Origin: Mesostigma viride
Taxonomy: Eukaryota; Streptophyta; Mesostigmatophyceae; Mesostigmatales; Mesostigmataceae
Assembly: GCA_009746045.1 (NCBI GenBank)
Contig: RPFO01000310.1
Location: 3,228,600 to 3,290,599, forward strand
Direction of reading: 5' to 3'
DNA length: 62,000 nt
Every line of letters begins with the position of its first letter. Positions within the stretch are counted from its first letter, which is position 1. Positions 23,157-49,936 of the stretch are shown here, piece after piece. Under the pieces are notes generated by a model. That model saw only the letters and a program-made list of their open reading frames with translations. It searched no databases and was not told the DNA's origin. A program made the position numbers and the translations under genes.

Positions 23157-23329
23157 GGCGGAGCCAATTTTCGGAAGAACCTCACCCTTATGCTTGCAAA
23201 TTAGGAACAAATTCGGTGGATGGATTGATGGATTTTCATCCCCTATTCCTATGTTTTCTCACGTGTACGGCCTTATGAGCTTCGCCAATCCTGGCGAACC
23301 TAACGGTTCTTCCGAAAATTGGCTCCGCC
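23157..23329. repeat. Perfect 25-bp inverted repeat (foldback)
   Basis: 23157-23181 (GGCGGAGCCAATTTTCGG...) and 23305-23329 are perfect reverse complements separated by 123 bases. Inside lies a second small palindrome, TTCGCCA-ATCC-TGGCGAA, at 23281-23298. No target duplication is evident. Confidence 0.9.
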
Positions 23330-24638
23330 AGATAATTGAACTTGGCAGTTGGCAATAGGTCATCATCACAATAGTGATGGACGCCATGCCAGCAAGTATG
23401 AGTTTGAGTACAACAAGTCTGCCCCCTGACAAATAACGTTCTTGCTGGCCAAGCTGGGATAGCACGCTGCCAGGGATACCTACTCGACTTCCCACGAGGT
23501 ACGCACCACCCTTGCGTCAAGCCCGGTTTCCAAGATGGATGTCGATTGCTCCAAAACGTCAGCAGCAGGCATAATTGAGGAAGTTGGGGAGGCAAGCCCG
23601 CCGGAAACAGATGCGCCACAGCCCTAAGTAGGCAAGTTCCGATGCCTGCCGTATATAATGCAAGTGACCAGCAGCGGTTCCGCAAAAAATGCCGGGTGAC
23701 GCAACGGTCGGGGCTGCTACGTCATTTCGGGAGGTACTTGAACCTTTTTTAAAGTTCAGCCGCACGGGCAGCGCGCCCGCGTACTCTAAAATTGTTGAGT
23801 ATCAAGCTCGCACTAGCATGGACATTGAGAAACTGAGCGACATTCTGACCCCCATATGAACTCAAAATCCGTGGTGGAATGCAGGCAAGACTAGCTTCCT
23901 CGGCAGCGGCTGCCTGGCGAAGATGCTCAACAGGAAAGGGGCCCCGTCACAAACCAAAGGGAGGCGAACAATCAGCGTCCATACTAAAAACAAAAATGAC
24001 GTATAGAGCAACGCAATTTGCCCTTGTGTTGCCACTTGAATCATCTGGTAATCTTGTCGAGCCATGTAGCCTGAACCAAATACCTTTTCCCCGTAAATAC
24101 CTTTTCCCGCGAATTCTTTGGAAGATGATGACGTGTTATGCCTTACTAGATCTCCGGTCCTCACATACTAGCGTACGGAAATATCAAGCCTTTCACCAAG
24201 TTCCACTTGTCTGAAATCAAATCCGCCGTGGCACTGACCACATGACTGACTTGTCTAAACAAACACTAGTGGCGGCAACAAGCGACCAAATCGGTCATAG
24301 TCGACATCAGCAAATGGTAAGAGGCATACTGATCCTGCATGCATGCGTCCGTTGGGCTGTCCAGGTGGCACCATCTCGCCTTGACTGTGCGTATGTACGT
24401 ATGTCTCTGCAGTCGCTTTTTCCATTTGTCATGGGCGTGTCGGTTCAGGTTGCCTTCGGACAGTGCCGACGATACAGGTAAACCTGCCGGGCATTCGCCA
24501 TCCAGCACCGCATTATATTAGTACATTTTTGGGTCTCTTCCTGATTATAGAACCGTGTGACTATAGATCTAGTGTTTAATATTTGACGTAGAGTATGCGA
24601 ACTTGATACGTGGAAGCTAATGCTTTTTCAGTTTGAAG
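23330..24638. other. Spacer upstream of the Kir gene
   Basis: No protein family is recognised in any frame. It ends in TGCTTTTTCAG directly before the first Kir exon, a good 3' splice site, so a 5' UTR exon of the Kir gene may lie here. Confidence 0.4.
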
Positions 24639-40940
<16,302 letters not shown>

Positions 40941-41099
40941 TGCAGCACGCCAGGCAGCGCAGGGTTACCATTGGCCGCCTTTTTAGGCGTCACCGTGTGG
41001 CCCTGGCATCTCATATGAGCGGCATGTACGGATGCTGTGATAAGTATCGAGTGTGTTCGCCGCTGCCGGTAACTGCTTGTTCATCAGCTAAGGCTTCAT

Positions 41100-41104
41100 T
41101 GTAA
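41100..41104 (+). terminator. Probable polyadenylation signal TGTAA of the Kir gene
   Basis: TGTAA lies 160 bases after the Kir stop codon. This pentamer is the usual signal in chlorophycean algae. It supports both the gene end and the green-algal assignment. Confidence 0.6.
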
Positions 41105-41389
41105 ATGCGTAGAAATGCGTTGGTGACACATGCAGTGCACAACAATCCATGGACATGCTTTTAGGGTACATCATGTCCATCTCTAGATTTCTGTCCTGCC
41201 CTTCAAAAGTTTGCATCTCTGAGAGGCCATGGGTGTTGAGGTCTTGATATTTATGTCGCGTGTGCTTGTAGTTTTAGCCATAGAAAAACCAGGTCCCATC
41301 TGTATTTTTATATTGTGTGCATCATGCAACGGTGTGTAGTACAGTATAATATCACACTTGTGCACATTATTGATGCCATAACAGTAGCG

Positions 41390-41565
41390 GACAGCTCGGA
41401 TGAGGATTATATTCCCATCCAGTGACTACATGGTTGGGGCATGATGCAGACAATATTTGTCTGCTTGTTTAAACTTTTGTGTAATTATTTTTAATGAGAT
41501 CCGCATAGTACTCTGTGGCATGCCTGTGCGCATGATACCGGCAAGTACTCACATTATTGATTGAA
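41390..41565 (+). mobile_element. LINE 3' UTR fragment
   Basis: Third copy of the 3' UTR seen at 8750-9050 (plus) and 5565-5830 (minus): GAGGATTATAT, GGTTGGGGCATGATGCAGAC, TTTTGTGTAATTATTTTT and AATGAGAT. No coding part. Confidence 0.65.
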
Positions 41566-41742
41566 GACTGCATGTGTGGTACATGAGACAACTATTCCTG
41601 GACGCATGCTAACAGACCTGCTGGGCCCCCACATATTAATTAGTTAGTCGAGATCGTGTCCCCGTTGGGGGAGCACTGAACGGAGCACTGAATTCGCCAA
41701 TATAAGGTATAGCGGACGTCTCCCCAAGACGTCAATATGTAC

Positions 41743-42084
41743 ATTCAGCCGTGTTCAGCCCGTCTCGCGGTGCGAGACTGAACAAGTCTCGCGTGCAGAC
41801 ACGTGTGTAGTACTCCTACACACAGATCTCGAGTGATTTATCTAGTACCAAATCCGAAAGGCTTGCATCACTCCCCGGACAGGAGAACTTTTGCGGATGA
41901 CTGTAGGTGTAAGTTGGCGATGCCTTGGTAACCGGAGACGTCCGTCCTATAGTCAGCAAAATTGGTGCGAGAGGTCCCCAGTTCGATTCCGGTCGGATTC
42001 ATTTGCAGATCGCGTTTTTCCGCGTTTTCCGCGGCCCGGCACTGAACGCAAATGGTTTTCACCTTTGCGGAGTGCCTGATCAGA
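41743..42084 (+). mobile_element. SINE copy 1 (tRNA-like)
   Basis: About 342 bp. The head has a hairpin (GTCTCGC-GGT-GCGAGAC flanked by TTCAG/CTGAA) and a second hairpin around GTGTGTAG-TACTC-CTACACAC. Near 41945-42000 is a tRNA-like part with TATAGTCAGCAAAATTGGTG and box B AGTTCGATTCC; the anticodon arm appears to be missing. The tail, from TTTGCAGATCGCG to CCTGATCAGA, matches the truncated copy at 6578-6688. No function beyond a SINE is claimed. Confidence 0.75.
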
Positions 42085-42142
42085 ATATACGCTTGGCTGA
42101 TTTCGATAGTACCGGCTACGCCCCCTTCTACTAAAAAGAAGG

Positions 42143-42491
42143 ATTCAGCCGTGTTCAGCCCGTCTCACGGTGCGAGACTGAACAAGTCGCGCGTGCAGAC
42201 GTACACGTGTGTAGTACTCCTACACACAGATCTCGAGTGATTTATCTAGTACCAAATCCGAAAGGCTTGCATCACTCCCCGGACAGGAGAACTTTTGCGG
42301 ATGACTGTAGGTGTAAGTTGGTGATGCCATGGTAACCGGAGACGTCCGTCCTATAGTCAGCAAAATCGGTGCGAGAGGTCCCGGGCCGTTCGATTCCGGT
42401 CGGATTCATTTGCAGATCGCGTTTTTCCGCGTTTTCCGCGGCCCGGCACTGAACGCAAATGGTTTTCACCTTTGCGGAGTGCCTGATCAGA
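42143..42491 (+). mobile_element. SINE copy 2, tandem to copy 1
   Basis: About 349 bp, nearly identical to copy 1 and in the same orientation, 58 bases downstream. It differs by small changes such as GGGCC inserted just before box B. Confidence 0.75.
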
Positions 42492-43224
42492 ATGTACATG
42501 TATGTCCACAGCGCTAGTCTAAATATCCATGGGCCGGCCTCGATCAATCTATAGCTAATCTTGCACGCCAACTATGCCTACATGCTTTTTATATTTCCTA
42601 GTGACCCATCGTTGGCCCGGGCCCATTATGCATTCGTAGTACTGAATGCAAAAACTGCAAGCAATGCATGATTGAGCTAAAGCAACTCAATCCGGTACAT
42701 GTAGCTACAGCTTTCCGGTGCATATTCTGATTCGGTGGATATATCGATCGTCGCGGGTAATCACGTGCGCATGCTCCAGTTGGGGAGTCACGGAGCACCA
42801 GAGTGCTTTTAATATCCCTGAGTATGCACAGCAGGCAGGGGGCAGAGACCCCCGGCCCCCTTCCCTCATTCCTCAGGCATGCTACAGGGTGCACAATCGG
42901 ACCCGTCGAAACGATCCGGCATTGATCCCCTGTGGCTGATGTTGTATGACCCGTGTGTACCGCCGGCATGTGAGCATTGCAGTACTATGTTGACGCGAGC
43001 AAACAGGCAGTTCTAAGCAAGGCATGTAGCTCAGTAGGCTGGCGAATATCTTTGGATATACTGGTTAGGCTATAATAAGCATGCATGGCTACGTACACCC
43101 TACCCTGCATCGGCGTGGCACAATGGCTACGAGTGTCCAGGTTGCATCACCAAGACATTACATGTTATTGTGACTACCATATAGCTAAAGTTCTAGTCTA
43201 GCGCGTGGGGGGTGTCCACAGTTG
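42492..43224. other. Unassigned sequence
   Basis: No gene, long repeat or element end recognised in this stretch. Confidence 0.4.
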
Positions 43225-43830
43225 AGTGTTGACTATCAGGTCCCGGCCCGCCCCTCCAGAACACCTTGATTGCCGGCTTCTTTGGGTCTTGCTTTTGGCG
43301 GAGGTACTCCGGCCATGCACAACGGGTCGCGTCGATCACGTACTGCTAGCTGCTGCTGAGCGGGAGTCAGGTCGTCATCATCCAGCGTCCACTGAGACAA
43401 GGCTGTACAACTTCTTGCGACGAGAGAGGAACGTACAGCCAGCTCTTATCGGCTCCATGGAGCTGAAGGTGAGCAGGACTGACCATGGGGGTGTCGCCTT
43501 GTCCCATAAATGCACCATGGTGAAGGCGGCGCGGCCGGCCCACACAGCTCTCAGTTTACCTACAAGGTCCATGCAGTTGGGTTAAGCTTGGGTACAAGGA
43601 GCTTGCTCCTGCGCTCGGCTTCAAGAGAGGTTTGCTGTATCCCCTGGCGGCTGCAGGGTGAACATTCAAAGCCGAACGCAGCACCACTCTTCATAGTGTC
43701 AGGCCGGGGGGCGGTCGGTGTCCTCGCGTTTTTCTGCTCTGCGGTGGGCTGCCACCTCCTGTGCACATGCAGGTTCGTGGTGATGGCGTCGGTGGTGGAG
43801 GTGGTGGAGTGCTGACTGCAGTATAGTCGG
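43225..43830 (-). mobile_element. Fragment of ORF1-only LINE family
   Basis: The minus strand encodes a degraded ORF1 C-terminal region (TLDDDDLTPAQQQ, then a block related to PVYWKG). Frames are broken. No ends or target duplication are visible. Confidence 0.6.
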
Positions 43831-44539
43831 CATAGCTAGGAGTGCGGCGGGACGCTGCCATCTGCCTGCCGGGTGGGCTGGGCAGTTATCGCATGGTGGT
43901 TACTAGACACTCCTGGCCAGTTAGGCTCGAAACATGCAGACGCCCGGCCTGATCAAGCAAGCTGTTTCCGGCCCGGCCCACCGTCTAGGTCATCAGTACT
44001 TCGCTCTACACGTAAGCTGGCCAGCCATAATTTCAATGCACAATTAATTAAGAACATAGCTCCGTGGGGAGCATATGTAACACATAGCTGTCACGACCTG
44101 GTTCTCGTCCTCCACCTCGACCCCAGGATATCTCTGACCTGTACTAGTTGGCTAACTAACCCGGTAGAAGAAGAAACCCTCATTCTGCATTTTGAAAGAT
44201 CGTTGAACTCCCGACTCTTATGCTTTCCGATAATTGTTTCCATTGAAAATTAAATTAAATTGTAACATGCCTCCGATACCCCCAAGCCTGTGGGGGCTTC
44301 GCGTGTGACCATGTATGGCATCAGTTCATAGCGATTCGGGCCGCGGTGCCCACACCCCTGTAACTAGGACCTAGCTAGATAGCTTACACCATCCATTCCA
44401 TCCCATGTTCCCCTCCCACTGATCGAGGACTTATGCTCACGTGACGCAGTCACGTGTCTATTAATTAACCCGATGGGAGATCATGTAGCTATCTAGTCTA
44501 GAAAATTCTAACTACACTACTCAGCAAAACGCCCCTTAA
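43831..44539. other. Unassigned sequence with hairpin module
   Basis: No gene seen. At about 44438-44456 lies CACGTGACGCAGTCACGTG, an 8-bp-stem hairpin followed by TCTATTAATTAACCCGATGG, resembling the module at 21963-22000. Confidence 0.4.
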
Positions 44540-44770
44540 TTCCTCTTGGGGGGGGGTGGCTTGCCCGCAGGGGCTGGCGTGTGAGCCTGGACAATCTTCT
44601 GCTGGCCACCTCTTCTTCAGTGTTCTGCATGGCAGTCCAAAGAAGTCCTGAAGAGAGAGTGGATGCGGTGTTCAAACTGGGCTGGGACCACTAGGTCGGC
44701 CAGCAACATCTGGGTGTAGTTCATGGCAGGTTTACCTAGCTAGCTTCCTGGGAATGTCCTTGGCCGGCCG
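44540..44770 (-). pseudogene. C-terminal fragment of a second retroelement ORF
   Basis: The minus strand reads NYTQMLLADLVVPAQFEHRI, then a block ending KIVQAHTPAPAGKPPPPKR, interrupted by stops. Related fragments on the plus strand are at 46560-46735 and 54433-54560. The Pro-rich/basic end looks like a nuclear signal. I do not recognise the family. Confidence 0.5.
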
Positions 44771-45961
44771 GGGCCAGGCCAGGTCAAGATGTGCCGCCCT
44801 GGTTGGCCAAGCCGCCGGGGGCCGGCCGGCGGCCGCCAGACCAAGGGCGGTGTCAACCTGGCTGGTGCGAGCAATTAAGATGTCCTACAAATGCTATCGA
44901 TCCTACGCTGCCAAATCTCGTCCGAAATACGAGGCATACCCTGGTACAGAGACTCAGACTTATGGCCTACGCTTGGAAAACCCTACATTCAGGACCTGTC
45001 GGAGCATTGTTTCCATACTGAGCCATTAATTAACACATTTACCGCTTAGACATCATATCCGGCAATAATGTACATCCATGCATGGTTCGATCGACTAGCT
45101 ATAACAAGCCATATCAAAGGTCGAACTGTCAACACAAGGAAATTGCAACACCTAAATGGGCCGACAGACTCGTGCGTACGTGCTCGGGCCCGAAACATGG
45201 CCCTGAGTCGCCCGTACGATCCGACGGGTAGGTTAGATCTACGCAAGTGCTCTAATAATGCCACGTAGGGCGGCGCGCGGGTCCAGAACACACAGAGCGC
45301 CAACGGTCCAGGCCGGCCCTAAAGTACGCAGCGCGGCGCGACGTACTGCACCGGCCCACAGTACTGAACAATTGACACGTCACTCAGTGGACCAAGTAAC
45401 AACCGGTCAAAGGTCCTAACTACACGCGTAGGAATATAAACGTGGGAAAGACATCAGTCGTAACCACGGACTGTTTCGGAATAGCTGAGGCCACTGAAGA
45501 ACGTACTTGGCCTCAATTTACAGCCGTAATAACACAGTTTGTTACGCGCCGTAACAATAGCCCTGAGAAAGGGGCATCTATCCATGGGTTACAGTCTGGG
45601 CTACAACCTGCAGGTGTAGGATGTAAACTATCACCTCAGTGCTCTGGGTGCATGCACATGCAGTGTGCACCTGCACCACCATGATGGATCATGCATCCCG
45701 ATCATGCTCGCACAGGGCGGCTTGGGGAGACGGATGGCCTAGAAGGCCTGCATGACATATGGGGTGGAAGGAATATATGGCTAGGCTATATAGCTGGTGC
45801 ATGGCATCTTGCAGCCGCAGAGAGTACCTCTCTGCATCAATTGGCAAAGCATAACTCAAAATTGCTACAGCTATGGCAAGGGCTGGTGTGGGCCCATCAC
45901 GTAGGCGGACATGGCCACGTCACTGAAGCTTTTCTAGTCTATGTACACTACTGCTGTATAA
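44771..45961. other. Unassigned sequence
   Basis: No convincing exon or complete element. About 45820-45840 contains GAGAGTACCTCTCTGCATCA, reminiscent of a LINE 3' UTR piece. Confidence 0.35.
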
Positions 45962-46420
45962 TCCCCTAGCCGCTGGGGCGGCTGGGGTGGCTGGGGCGGC
46001 ACTGGGGTCGCCTGCCAGGGCTTGTGGGCGATGTAGATGTCCGCCCCCCTCCAGTAGACCGGCCGGCTTCTGCCCTGCCGTCTGTTGGAGCTGGAGGTAG
46101 GTCGGCCATAGCCCCCCTCGCCGTTGTTGCTGCGTCAATGTCAAGTCGTCGTCCAGCGTGTAGGAGGTCCCCCCAAGCCGCTTGCGACGATTGAGGAACT
46201 CCATCTTATATCCGCCATGGTGTAAAAGGTGAGGAGCAATGGGGAGGGGCCAGCCTTACCCCGCGAGCGGGGAAGGCGGGTCACCTCCCGCCGCTTGCCC
46301 TTACCAGTGAGAGCCATGGGGACAAGGATCGATTTTGTTCTCAAACGCCGTGGCAAGGGTCTCGGAGGTCTCGTCCTGCAGCTGGTTGAAGTGCTTGACG
46401 ATGACGTACGTCAATGCATA
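45962..46420 (-). mobile_element. Fragment of ORF1-only LINE family
   Basis: The minus strand encodes the ORF1 C-terminus (RRKRLGGTSYTLDDDLTLTQ, QQRRGGLWPTYLQLQQ, then Pro/Ala-rich end). It lies head to head with the plus-strand copy at 46736-47690, making an inverted pair. Confidence 0.7.
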
Positions 46421-46559
46421 AGGCTACACATTTCCATCTCCATTCATATTCATCATCCTTCGAACTACTCGAACGCGGACAAGATAACGGCAGGCTCGAG
46501 CTAGCTACCATTAATCCATCAATCAATCAATCAATCAATCAATGTAGGACACCTTGCCC

Positions 46560-46735
46560 GCACCAGCCAGGTCGACACCACCCTCGGTCTGGCCGGCCCC
46601 CAGCGGCTTGGCCAGCCAGGGCGGCACATTCTGACCTGGCCTGGCCCCGAGGACATTCCCAAACGGGTAGGGAAACCTGTCACGAACTACGTTCAGATGT
46701 TGCTGGACGACCTAGTGGTCCCAGCCCAGTTTGAG
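46560..46735 (+). pseudogene. Fragment of the second retroelement ORF
   Basis: The plus strand encodes WPGPEDIPKRVGKPVTNYVQ and MLLDDLVVPAQFEHRIH, then passes directly into ORF1 sequence of the next element, a chimeric junction. (AATC)n repeats precede it. Confidence 0.5.
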
Positions 46736-47690
46736 CACCGCATCCACCATCTCCACCGCCACCTCCACCCTCCTCGCCTCCTCCACCGCCACCACCTCCA
46801 CCTCCGACGCCATCATCACCGCCCAGCTCCGTGACATCGACCAGCGTCTTAAGGACAACGCCATCGCTATCGAGGTTCTGCAGAACACGGCAGGCCTCAC
46901 CGCCCAGGCGGTGAAGGACATTGCCGCCAAGCCAGCCCCGGCTGGCCTGGCCGGCGATGCCCCTCCCATCACCACCTGGGCGGACATGCTTAAGCAACAT
47001 ACCACCTCCACCACCTCCGCCGTCGCAGCCCAGCTCCAGCGGCAGACGCTTGACCTCCGCGAGGAGGCCGAGCTCTCCAATTAAGCGCAGCCTCAACGCC
47101 ATCAGGTCAAGAACTTCGACCTGGTGGAAGGTGAGAATTCCGAGAAGCTTGCACGTGCGTTTGAGAGCAAAATCCTTGCACGCATGGGCCTCCTTGGTGA
47201 GATTAAGCTGACCGCCCACCGCCTCCCCCGCGCGCGGGGTAAGGCAGGGGCGCCTCCGCTTCTTCTCATCTTTGACAGCCCAGCGGACAAGGTTTCGTTC
47301 CTCAGACGCCGCAAGCGGCTCGCGAACACTCCCTTCACCGTGGACGACGACTTGACCCTGGCGCAGCAACAACGGCGACGGGAGCTATGGCCGACCTACC
47401 TCCAGCTCCGGCAGACCAAGGCGGGCCAGCCGGTGTACTGGAAGGGGGCGGACATCTACGTCGGCCACAAGCCCTGGCACGCGACCCCCTCGACCACCGC
47501 GGCCCCAGCGACTCCGGCAGCCCCAGCCTAGGGGAATACAGCAGCAGTAGTGTAGAATAGATAGACAGTGGCCTTGTACATGCCCGCCTACTACAGGCAC
47601 TATACCAGCCTAGCCCAGCCTTTTTAGTCATGTACATGTGTGCCTATGATGAGCCACCCTCCAGATGATACCTAGCTTTATTTAACCCCT
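46736..47690 (+). mobile_element. ORF1-only LINE copy B (3' half)
   Basis: Encodes the coiled-coil part (SDAIITAQLRDIDQRLKDNA...) up to a stop at 47084 and, from 47124 to 47531, an uninterrupted RNA-binding C-terminal region (AHRLPRARGKAG, RRRKRLANTPFTVDDDLTLA, QPVYWKGADIYVGHKPW). This part resembles the C-terminal half of L1 ORF1 proteins. The copy is truncated in the 3' UTR after CTAGCTTTATTTA. No reverse transcriptase follows. Confidence 0.75.
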
Positions 47691-47824
47691 CCACCGTCTC
47701 GCACTCGTGCCTAAGGTGAGTCACCAGTTTCATAGTACGCCACAGGTGCCCCCATTCAGCCTAATTATTATTTCTAGACCATGCTGGGAACCAAGCATCC
47801 CCATATGAGGGCCCACCTGGGAGC

Positions 47825-49587
47825 AGAGTGAGATCGTACGTTATACGCGTTATACGGTCACGGTGGAGTATAATGTATAATACGGTATAATACGGTATAA
47901 TACGGTATTATACGTTTTCGTACGGACACACTCAGAATACTCTGATTTTACACATTTTAAGACACCCACCATCAATCCACATACATGTTTTTAACACTGT
48001 TTTGGACATAATCCAAGGTTGCCCTACCCTCGGCTATACTCTATACGGTGGATATTGTGGACACGATCGATGTATTGCATGTAATACTGAGAATGTAAAC
48101 GTGCGCATGCATAATTGTGTGTATGTGTATATATGTGGCTTTATATTGGTTATGTTTACTTGGGTGCCTTCACTTTGATGCAAGTAATTATATATTTTAA
48201 TATATATATATGTGGCTGTGCATGCACGCAAATACTACAGTAGTATACAATTAATGCATGTAGTATGTTTGCATGGTGCGATGCTATGTGAATATACTGA
48301 GCTGCATGTGACTACAGGTGTGTGACTCGTGGTGTGCATTAATTAATTAATTAACTGAATTAATTAATTAATATTAATTAATCTCGTGTCCCCGTTGGGG
48401 AACCACGGAGGCTAAACAGGTGGGGATGTGATAAGTAACTCACATATTCTCACCTTCCATACAACAACCTTGTTTTCCAGCAGGCTGAAGAGCATGACAG
48501 GCGTCTATGAGCTCGCCAGCTCCTTGCAACGGTGATGCCGCTCCCAGGCAGCTAGGGTCCTTGACTACGCAATATAGAATGTCTACCGTGTGAAAACCTC
48601 CATACAGGAAGCGTAGCAAAGCCAGATAACTGCCCGATCAATTCTGGGTAGCTTTAGGAAGCATGGCATACGCAGCGTAAGGAAAACCATTGAAAGCTGC
48701 GGAAAATCTGATAGCACAACTGCAACAAGTGGAGAACAAAATAGCGAGAAAAACCCAGAAACGGCGCAAAAAGTTTCATGCCAGGTTCATTAAGAGCGCA
48801 AACAGACTGGGCGGTGACATGCGGCAAATCAACGTACCACGGCCGGCATTATTTCCTACCCAGGCGCGCAAGAAAAGCCAGCCAGCCATGGATGGATTAA
48901 CCGCGGATCGCGCAGGCCTGAACGAGATCATTTTAGAAATGACAGGAAATGGCCGCAGATCGAAGATGCTTAGGTTATTTTCATGGTGTCCGTTACTAAA
49001 CGGCTCTTGCTGCATCAAACTAACCCACGAATGTCGAGTTCTACCGTCGCAGGCACACATGCTAGATTATTCATCGCGGCCAAATTGACGTTGGATGAGA
49101 CCCCCGTCCAAATCTGTACCAACAAAGGCAGCGAATTTGCAAATAGTGCAGATCTTGCTATGAAACATCATAATAGAACATCACTTTTAACCATCGGCTT
49201 AATTTTTTCGCCTGTCGCCCGCCGGATTAGCCATATTTTAACGGAACGCACGTCGCCATGGCCACCTCCGCACGGTGCGCGCACTGTGCACCACAATGTC
49301 AAAATAAGATCGCGTCGAATTGTGAAAGTTCAGACGGGTCAGTACTTATAGTAGAGATACGAAATCTGTGGCTTCAAATCGTTGCCCTGTCGTTCTGGCA
49401 TCCTAGCCGCGCAAAACGTAAAAAAAACGCGGAAAACACGGCATTATAGTGATTATACGGTATTATACGGTATTATACGTCATTATGCGCTAAAACGTAT
49501 TACGTATGAAAAATCATACGCTAAAAGCCAGCGTATTACGTATTATACCGTATTATACCGTATTATACGGCGTATGATCTCACTCTG
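47825..49587. mobile_element. hAT-like non-autonomous DNA transposon
   Basis: 1,763 bp with terminal inverted repeats CAGAGTGAGATCGTACG (left) and CAGAGTGAGATCATACG (right, reversed), flanked by a perfect 8-bp duplication CCTGGGAG at 47817-47824 and 49588-49595. Length of duplication and CAG start fit hAT. Both ends carry runs of TATAATACGG / TATTATACGG, likely subterminal transposase sites. The longest ORF inside (48690-49088, 132 residues, Lys/Arg-rich start) matches no transposase I know, so it is taken as non-autonomous. Confidence 0.88.
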
Positions 49588-49595
49588 CCTGGGAG

Positions 49596-49936
49596 TATAG
49601 TGGGTGGTCCCAGTACTAGCCCCCCCTGCTCTATAAATAGCACCCCCCTCAGGGGGGTACGGTGAGTGTGCGCGGTGACCCACTTACAATGCATGATAGA
49701 CCACTTTTCTCAATAAGTTGCCCCTGGGGTTGGTTTTGTAGATAGATTTACTAGTTAGGATGGGATACTAGCACTAAAAATTGTAACTGCCCCAGGGGCC
49801 CACCAGATGGAGCTAAAAATAACTGATGACTCATTTGAGTCACCAGTTTAGGGGGGGCTAGAACAAGCATTCTAGTGCAGTTTTGAACCTGGACATGATA
49901 GGTAAGCATGGAATATTGGCAAACATGCATGTTAAC
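49596..49936. other. Spacer between hAT-like and LINE insertions
   Basis: No gene seen. GAGTCACCAGTTTAGGG occurs here (near 49836) and again near 53912, and GAGTCACCAGTTT near 47720, so parts of the host sequence are themselves repetitive. Confidence 0.4.

Noticed and set aside
22026-23210. Very long Arg/Pro/Ala/Gly ORFs in all frames
   Set aside because: They are translations of the GGAC/GGGC microsatellite; every frame is open because the repeat has no stop codons.
41743-42491. Functional tRNA genes
   Set aside because: The tRNA-like part has box B and partial acceptor pairing but no anticodon arm and an incomplete T stem; it is embedded in a repeated SINE.
41743-42491. Hammerhead ribozyme in the SINE head
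   Set aside because: A CGAAA is present near 41851, but no CTGANGA core was found at a suitable distance.
48690-49088. hAT transposase
   Set aside because: The 132-residue ORF shows no hAT dimerisation or catalytic motif.
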